Made by a program: the position numbers and the translations under genes
The notes under the pieces: generated by a model
Told to the model about the DNA's origin: nothing
The model's input: only the letters and a program-made list of their open reading frames with translations
The model's database searches: none
NCBI RefSeq assembly: GCF_033115175.1
Contig: NC_084840.1
Location: 75,345,179-75,409,178, forward strand
Origin: Lepus europaeus
Taxonomy: Eukaryota; Chordata; Mammalia; Lagomorpha; Leporidae
DNA: 64,000 bases
Direction of reading: 5' to 3'
Shown: piece after piece, positions 58,201 through 64,000 of the stretch
How the letters are laid out: every line of letters starts with the position of its first letter
Position numbering within the stretch: the stretch's first letter is position 1

Positions 58201-61200
58201 TTACACTTCAAAGGTACTGTCTTATGGTGCACAGGTGCACAAAGTAATGCAATGTTATGAGTGGAACTGACAATTATATGATTGGATTCATAGTTGTTGG
58301 TGTATTGTGTTTAGTGCTACAAATTTTATTCAGATGCATTTGCATGTAACATTTATTTCTTCAAATGTATGTTTTGTATTCAAATCTATATTTTAAGTAA
58401 AGTCCCTTTACCTTTCTGAGTCTCTCTCAAAGCACTGTGATGTAGCATGGATGTGGAGATAGAACTATCATCAGGTTACAGTTTTCCTCATTTTCTCAGT
58501 GACTTTTTAAATTTTCACATTATTTTCATTATCAGTCGTCACCTTTATCAATAAGACAGAACAATATAAGGGTTTTCATTAGTGGCCAGCGCCGTGGCTC
58601 AACAGGCTAATCCTCCGCCTTGCGGCGCCGGCACACCGGGTTCTAGTCCCGGTCGGGGCACCGATCCTGTCCCGGTTGCCCCTCTTCCAGGCCAGCTCTC
58701 TGCGGTGGCCCGGGAGTGCAGTGGAGGATGGCCCAAGTCCTTGGGCCCTGCACCCCATGGGAGACCAGGAGAAGCACCTGGCTCCTGCCATCGGAACAGC
58801 GCGGTGCGCCGGCCGCAGCGCGCTACCGCGGCGGCCATTAGAGGGTGAACCAACGGCAAAGGAAGACCTTTCTCTCTGTCTCTCTCTCTCTCACTGTCCA
58901 CTCTGCCTGTCAAAAATTTAAAAAAAAAAAAAAGAGTTTTCATTAGGCATTAAATATATAAAAACATATTTAATATGTGCAACACATTAAAATTTTCAAA
59001 ATATTTCCCTTCAGTTTTGCCAGTAAAAGGGATACAAGCTCTTCCCTGTTGAATTAAGCAGATGTCAGAATTAGATCATTAAATTTTGTAAAAACTCTGC
59101 TATTACTCGATAACATTTTTATCTCTGGTGCCATGGTTCACTAGATTAACAACAACCAAATATATACTACAGGTCATATAGATGTAAGATCACAGGAAAC
59201 CCCCAAAATGGAAGGAAGTGCTTTTTCCTTGTAGTCATCAGTTTCTAACCAGTATAAAAATACACCAACAAATTTGGTTAATGTATTCCTCCAACACAAT
59301 ATTCATTCGTTAACTTTTTCAGCTTTGGTCCACTTTCCATAGACCAGAGCTGGTTCGACCAAGCTTGGAAGAGTCATTGAAAAAACTTCAACTGGACTAT
59401 GTTGACCTCTATATTATTCATTACCCAGTGTCTCTGAAGGTAGGTGATTTGTATCATAAAGCTTATATCAGTTGCCAATATAACCACAATTTTTATGAAT
59501 TGTTGAATGACATATGTATATAATTTATATAAATTCAATCTGTGTACTTTATAGAAACTACTGAAGTTAGCTATGAAAAAGAATTTATTGAATTATGTAG
59601 CTGGGGAGTCCAGGTCACACATAGATGTACATATTTTAAGTAGTCTTAAGACATGTGTATTGATATCGATCTTGCATCCTCTGTATCACTGAAGGTTACT
59701 TGATTTTTGTTGAACCTTCTCCCAATGGTGTAAAATATGGTCTTGGAGCAATTCAAGGCTCATGGTCATTAACGCTTGATAGAGTCTCTGCATCTTCCAG
59801 TATTAAAATTAATTTTGAAAGGAACCTTATATACAGGTAATGTGACTTCACTTGGAACAAACAATATTGGGGTAGATGAAGAAAACTGTTTAGCTTGGGT
59901 CAAGGCTGCACTTGTTCACTGCTACAGTTCAAGGTTATGTAATTATTGGTTTTCCAAGTAAAATAGAGGCGTTTCTTCAGAGAAAAATATAGAGGAAGGA
60001 AAAGTAATAATGGATGTGGGAAAAGTGTATCTACTAATACATATAATAGGTGTAAGAGAATAGAGAAATTCCATATAGTTGCACATGCAATCTTTTTTTA
60101 AACACACACACACACACACAACTGCTTCCTGGAGGTTTGGTGCCCACGTATAGGAGCATTGCCATGGCTGGAGATTTGTGTTGGGTGACATCGTTGTGAT
60201 GACTGCTTCTGTTACAGCCAGGGGGAGAACTTATTCCTAAAGATGACCATGGGGAAGTACTGTTTGATACAGTGGATCTTTGTGCCACGTGGGAGGTGAG
60301 TATGTGGAGGGGAGAGTAAGGAGAAGCCTGGAGAGGAGGTTCTGTCACACTTTCACCTGGGAGAATGGCATATGCACCCACTCATGGAGATAGAAATCCA
60401 TGGCTTTTGCAAGGGAAATCATCCTGAGTGGTAGGGAAGAACCAGAGCCTGCTAGCTTCACTGGGATTTCTGCATTCATATTGGCTCGGACAGCTGTGCA
60501 AATGATTCTTCACAATGTTTTCCTCCACAGGCAATGGAGAAGTGTAAGGATGCAGGATTGACCAAGTCCATTGGGGTTTCCAACTTCAACCGCAGGCAGC
60601 TGGAGATGATTCTGAATAAGCCAGGGCTTAAGTACAAGCCAGTTTGTAACCAGGTCAGCACACTGTGCTTCCTTTCCTGTTCTTCCTTCCTTTCTTCCTA
60701 TGCACTACTTCCAGTATCCGTTGATCCTCTGCTCCTATTGATCTTACATTTGAGGAATGGAAGATCTACAAGCATAGCATTTTTGTCTTGGAAAGTGTGG
60801 AGGACCCGCTGTTGTGTTTCTTCTTAGGAAAGTCTTAGTGGGAAGGTGTAAAGACCTTAATTCCTAATTGTGTAATAATTTAGGGAGGTAAAGACAATGA
60901 AGGAGGCAGCACTTGGTAATCAGACTTCAGAGGGAAGGTGGATCGATCCCTGAGCTATGAAAAAGGAACAGAGATCGGATGGGTGAAGGTTATGTGGAAG
61001 GAACTGTGTCCAGGAAAGAAGGCCATAAAGCATGAGATGGGCAGTAAGTGGAGTGAAAATAAGAAAAGACCAGTATTTCTTATTTCATGTGTTTTATACA
61101 CAGGTACAAATGGAGAAAAAGTTATCTATAAGTTATGAAAGTCATACACATTAGAGGTAGGGAGTTATCTGCATACGGAAATACTAGTAATGGATGAAAT

Positions 61201-63441
61201 CAGCACTCAAGAGCTTGTAGTAAGACAGACCTGACCCTGTACCTAAATACATCAGAGTCTGCATCTCCTCCCTAGCTTCTGCCACCAAGTCAACTGTTTA
61301 AACACATCCATTCTGTGTCTGGTTCTGTGCTCTAACTTAGGCTATAGAAGCAAGAGTCCTCAACTGGAAAATGCAACTTACAAAATTCCTGAATTTGATA
61401 TACAATGATAAAACATCATAATTCTCAAATATAAATATTAGAAGTTGTCATTATTCTGGACATAATTTTCTCATAATTTGTGAATAATTTCTCATAATTT
61501 CTCATAAATTGTGAAAATTTTCAAGTTTTAAAATATTTGAAACAATGATACAGAACATATGTATTTTATATTGTACCTATGAAACTTTTGACATTTGCCA
61601 CATTGTGAAGTACATAAGATGCACACACATATATCATACATGTATGTATAAGTGTTTGTGTGTGTGCTGGGTATATCTGTACAAATATGTGCAACATTTA
61701 AAAAAATCTCTTCAGAGAAAATTGTGGACATGACAGTTCACCTCTACAGCTCAGAAAGCAGGTCATTAGAATAAATGCATTCTCCCACACAGTAACACCT
61801 TCTGTTATGACACATAAGGAAATGAACAATCATTGCCTCACATCATCTAATATCAAGTCTATCATCTCATTTGTAGTCCAATTGTCAACATTTTTTCCTG
61901 ATGCGTCTTTTGTAGGTCTTCTCTGGTTCTCACATTGCTTTAGTCCTGTTTCTTGAGCTTTTTTCCCCCATGAGAATGATCATCCAACCCTTTTCAACAT
62001 GATACTAAGCCAGGTTTTTGCCAAATATTTTAATTTTACCAGGTTGCAATCTTGTGGTGTTGATTAGCTTGTTTCTATATTCCAGTTTTCTATAAATCAG
62101 AAGGTACATCTGAAAACTTTATTAAAACTAAGCATTTTTGGTAAGAAAATGTTCTTAGAATGCTTTAACCCTCACATTTTGTCGGTAGGAAGCACATAGT
62201 GACAGGCTGTCCCACTGTTGGTGACGACAGTATTCTTCAGTTGGCTGAGTTAATGGTAGCCAGATGTCATTTTTTATAAATATGTTTCTTTTTGACAATT
62301 ACTGGTAGTCTGTTGAATGACTAATATCCTAGGATAAATAGTATCCCCAACTAAGTTTTATGTAATATTTGAATATTCATCAATGATTTTTGCCTGCTTC
62401 TGCTATCTCATTGAAGTTTGTAAGTAATTATTTTCATTTTTAATTACTCTTATTTTTCTCAAATAATATTTGCCCTAAAAGGCCCTCATCAAATCACAAT
62501 AAAGTAAATTATTTCTATAAGACATGTTAAACTCTTAATCTGTTCCCTACAACAATCAATGTCACATGAAACAATTACTATAACATTCAGCATACATCAG
62601 GGCAAGCCAGTTTTTTTAAGATTTATTTATTTATTTGAAAGGGAGAGTTACAGAGAGGTAGAGGCAGAAAGAAACAATTTCATAATGAATATGCTACAAT
62701 GTCTATCCCTTTTCCCCATTCTGGAAGTCACCATGTGCCCTTGTAGTGAACAAAGATGTAAGAATCAAGAAGTGGTTTGTAGGGTTGATTATTCTCGATG
62801 GCATCTTTTAAAAAATATTTTAACCAGGGCAGGTGCTGTGGTGTAGTAGGCTAAGCCTCCACCTGCGGTGCTGTCTTCCCATATGGGTCAAGATTCGTGT
62901 CCCAATTACTCCACTTTTGATACAGCTCTCTGATAAAGGCCTTGGAAGGCAGTGAAAGATGGCTCAAGTCCTTGGGCCCTTGCACCTATAAGGGAGACCC
63001 AGAACAAGCTCCTGGCTCCTGGCTTCAAATAGGCCCAACTCTGGCCCTTGTGGCCATTTGGGGAGTGAACCAGCAGATAGAAGACCTCTCTCTGTTTGTA
63101 ATTATGTCTCTCGAATAAATAAATAAAATATTTTTAAAAATTTAACTCATTCAGGAGACAGAAATATAAAAACTATTTTTAAAAATGAGTTTATTATTTA
63201 ATGTTCATATTTTTCAGTCTAATTTTGATGTTACTCACTTTAAGTTCAGCTCTTCTACTTTTCAAATTTTCCTTCCACATTAGTAATAACATTGCAACAA
63301 TCTGATACTGTTTTATCTTTTCCATGCACAGGTGGAATGTCATCCCTATCTCAACCAGAGTAAGCTGCTGGATTTCTGCAAGTCGAAAGACATTGTCCTG
63401 GTGGCCTTTAGTGCCCTGGGAGCCCAAAGAGATAAAATATG
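55205..63441 (+). CDS. AKR1C-family aldo-keto reductase (hydroxysteroid dehydrogenase type), exons 1-6, 3' end outside window
   Basis: Cytosolic NADPH-dependent oxidoreductase that reduces ketosteroids, prostaglandins and xenobiotic carbonyls. Coding exons are 55205-55288, 58046-58213, 59323-59439, 60218-60295, 60531-60653 and 63332-63441. They join in one frame to residues 1-227 of a protein usually about 323 long. The exon sizes are those of mammalian AKR1C genes, and every intron begins GT and ends AG. Asp50 and Tyr55 lie in HIDSAYLY, Lys84 ends exon 2, His117 is in YIIHYP, and Ser166-Asn167 (GVSNFN) and Gln190 bind the nicotinamide amide. Residue 216, normally Tyr stacking on nicotinamide, is Phe (VAFSALG). 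Leu54 is shared with human 20-alpha-HSD AKR1C1, and much of the sequence resembles rabbit prostaglandin-E2 9-reductase/20-alpha-HSD (AKR1C5), with enough differences to suggest a paralogue. Family certain; exact member and substrate unknown. Exons 7-9 are not in the window. Confidence 0.95.
55289..58045 (+). other. AKR1C intron 1
   Basis: 2.76 kb, free of C-SINEs, unlike most of the window. Only the U2 fragment is recognised as a repeat. Its low repeat load could reflect regulatory content near the promoter. Confidence 0.6.
57385..57420 (-). pseudogene. U2 snRNA 5'-end retropseudogene
   Basis: On the minus strand this reads attgcttctcagcctttt and then ggctaagatcaagtgtag, the first 36 nt of U2 snRNA with two transitions (C to T at both CpG sites). 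It stops well before the Sm site and has no poly(A). It is flanked by a near-perfect 15-bp target-site duplication, ttatatgccagtcta (57373-57387) and ttatatgtcagtcta (57420-57434). It sits in AKR1C intron 1 and cannot make functional U2. Confidence 0.88.
58046..58213 (+). CDS. AKR1C exon 2 (residues 29-84)
   Basis: Preceded by the acceptor ctcctctag and followed by AAG|GTACTG. It is 56 codons, both ends phase 0. It carries [18 protein letters not shown] with catalytic Asp50 and Tyr55, and ends on catalytic Lys84 (FYTSK). The reading frame runs on into the intron for 19 codons, so the open frame is longer than the exon. Confidence 0.95.
58583..58935 (+). mobile_element. C-SINE in AKR1C intron 2 (GC-rich subfamily)
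   Basis: Perfect 11-bp target duplication gttttcattag (58572-58582, 58936-58946). Many CpGs remain, so it is probably one of the youngest copies here. Confidence 0.96.
59323..59439 (+). CDS. AKR1C exon 3 (residues 85-123)
   Basis: Acceptor ctttttcag, donor AAG|GTAGGT, 39 codons, phase 0. It begins [19 protein letters not shown] (Trp86 lines the substrate pocket) and contains [10 protein letters not shown] with catalytic His117. Residue 118 is Tyr, where human AKR1C1 and AKR1C3 have Phe. Confidence 0.94.
60104..60121. repeat. (CA)n microsatellite in AKR1C intron 3
   Basis: Nine or so CA units, about 95 bp before exon 4. Confidence 0.95.
60218..60295 (+). CDS. AKR1C exon 4 (residues 124-149)
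   Basis: Acceptor tctgttacag, donor GAG|GTGAGT, 26 codons, phase 0. It encodes [16 protein letters not shown] and [10 protein letters not shown], the A-loop region. The usual family text here is PGEE, so Gly126 replaces an acidic residue. Confidence 0.93.
60531..60653 (+). CDS. AKR1C exon 5 (residues 150-190)
   Basis: Acceptor ttttcctccacag, donor CAG|GTCAGC, 41 codons, phase 0. It contains the AKR signature [14 protein letters not shown] with Ser166 and Asn167, which contact the carboxamide of NADPH, and ends PVCNQ at Gln190. This exon is nearly identical to the rabbit AKR1C5 text as I remember it. Confidence 0.95.
60654..62600 (+). other. AKR1C intron 5, unique part
   Basis: AT-rich, no exon missed between exons 5 and 6 as judged from the continuous protein. 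Open frames at 60938 and 61545 have no motif. Confidence 0.6.
62605..62672 (-). mobile_element. C-SINE 3' fragment in AKR1C intron 5
   Basis: Only the tail end (aagatttatttatttatttg, gagagttacagagaggta) is present. Confidence 0.82.
62824..63150 (+). mobile_element. C-SINE in AKR1C intron 5
   Basis: Head cagggcaggtgctgtggtgt, tail cgaataaataaataaaat; CT run very short. Confidence 0.88.
63332..63441 (+). CDS. AKR1C exon 6 (residues 191-227)
   Basis: Acceptor ttccatgcacag, donor ATG|GTAACA. It is 110 nt, the standard AKR1C exon 6 length, ending phase 2 inside the Trp227 codon (TG|G). It begins [16 protein letters not shown] and contains [14 protein letters not shown]. Position 216 is Phe instead of Tyr, 222 is Gln and 226 is Ile. 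Exon 7 would start beyond 64000. Confidence 0.94.
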
Positions 63442-63507
63442 GTAACAAGGATAACAGGCAGTTTACTTAAATCACCATAGTTTATGTAATATTTTTCTAT
63501 CATATTG

Positions 63508-63822
63508 TAGGGCAGACATTGTGGACCTTGGACGCCTGAATCCCACATCAAAATGGCTGGGATGACTTCTGCTTCCTCTTCCAATCCGGCTTCTTACTAA
63601 TGCACTTGGGAGGCAGTGGATGAGGGTTTAAGTACTTCAGTCCCTGCCAGCCACATGGGACACCTGGATGATGTTCTTAAATCCTGGTTTTGTCCCAGCC
63701 CTTGCTATTGGGGCCATTTTGGGCCATTTGTTATGAACCAACAGATGAAAGATCTCTCGCTCTATCTTCCCTTTCTGTGTCACTTTGTTTTTCAAATAAA
63801 TAATTTTTATATAAAAAAAAGT
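63508..63822 (+). mobile_element. Old C-SINE in AKR1C intron 6
   Basis: Head gggcagacattgtggacctt, tail caaataaataatttttata; diverged, with a small duplication (gggccatttt twice near 63712). Confidence 0.75.
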
Positions 63823-63874
63823 ACCAGTTTTCTGGAGTTAACTCTCAAGTGGCTCAGGGGGAGGACAGAAATTG

Positions 63875-63965
63875 CTTTTCATAGCAACATCCCAGGTGAA
63901 GCTGATGCTGTTAGTCCAGGGAAGCTGTTTGGGAGGGATCTTTGCAGTAGACACCTTAGTCTGTT
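63875..63965 (+). repeat. Possible MER5A (hAT) fragment in AKR1C intron 6
   Basis: The string cccaggtgaagctgatgctg and gtccaggga match the 3' half of MER5A (cccaggtgatgctgatgctg). Confidence 0.5.
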
Positions 63966-64000
63966 TGGGGAACCTCCTAACAAACTGGATGCTCAGCTTT

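Noticed and set aside
59776-59961. 61-codon frame in AKR1C intron 3 as an extra exon
   Set aside because: Exons 3 and 4 join in phase at residues 123/124 as in the family, leaving no room for it.

Overview
The window is mammalian nuclear DNA, almost certainly from a lagomorph and most likely European rabbit. About sixty copies of one tRNA-derived SINE decide this. They have a GGGGCCGGCGCTGTGG-type head, an internal A box and B box (GGTTCGAGTCC), a (CT)n run and an AAATAAATAAATCTT tail, which is the rabbit/hare/pika C-SINE. 5'-truncated L1 tails with a C-rich 3' UTR agree. There are no bacterial features, operons or ribosome-binding sites, and most open frames longer than 60 codons are read-through of C-SINEs.

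Layout. 0-20 kb: C-SINEs, old L1M fragments, one 437-bp solo LTR (6450-6886, 6-bp TSD) and a repeat-poor block at 18.4-20.1 kb. 20.4-38.4 kb: an env-tail/LTR remnant of a class I endogenous retrovirus (ERV; 20.7-21.65 kb), a dense C-SINE cluster (22.6-26.6 kb), A-rich old LINE sequence, one decayed coding exon matching the first coding exon of ZMYND11 (minus strand, 36232-36366, two adjacent stops), and a second solo LTR (37691-38278) inside a C-SINE. 41.5-50.4 kb: a gene graveyard with a short MPP7-like PDZ fragment, an unidentified ORF, a CpG island and four relic exons of an ANKRD26/ANKRD7/POTE-type ankyrin-repeat gene carrying a frameshift and a stop.

55.2-63.4 kb: the one apparently live gene. 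It is an aldo-keto reductase of the AKR1C family on the plus strand. Exons 1-6 (84, 168, 117, 78, 123 and 110 coding nt) are all in frame, flanked by canonical splice sites, and encode residues 1-227 of about 323. The catalytic tetrad Asp50, Tyr55, Lys84 and His117 is complete. Exons 7-9 lie beyond the right edge. Intron 1 holds a minus-strand fragment of U2 snRNA flanked by a 15-bp target-site duplication.

The human counterparts of the AKR1C gene and the recognised relics all lie on chromosome 10p: AKR1C and ZMYND11 at 10p15, ANKRD26 and MPP7 at 10p12. This hints at an old segmental-duplication or rearrangement boundary upstream of the lagomorph AKR1C cluster, which is an inference. Repeat identities and homologies come from recognition, not database search; SINE ends without a stated TSD are good to about 10-20 bp.
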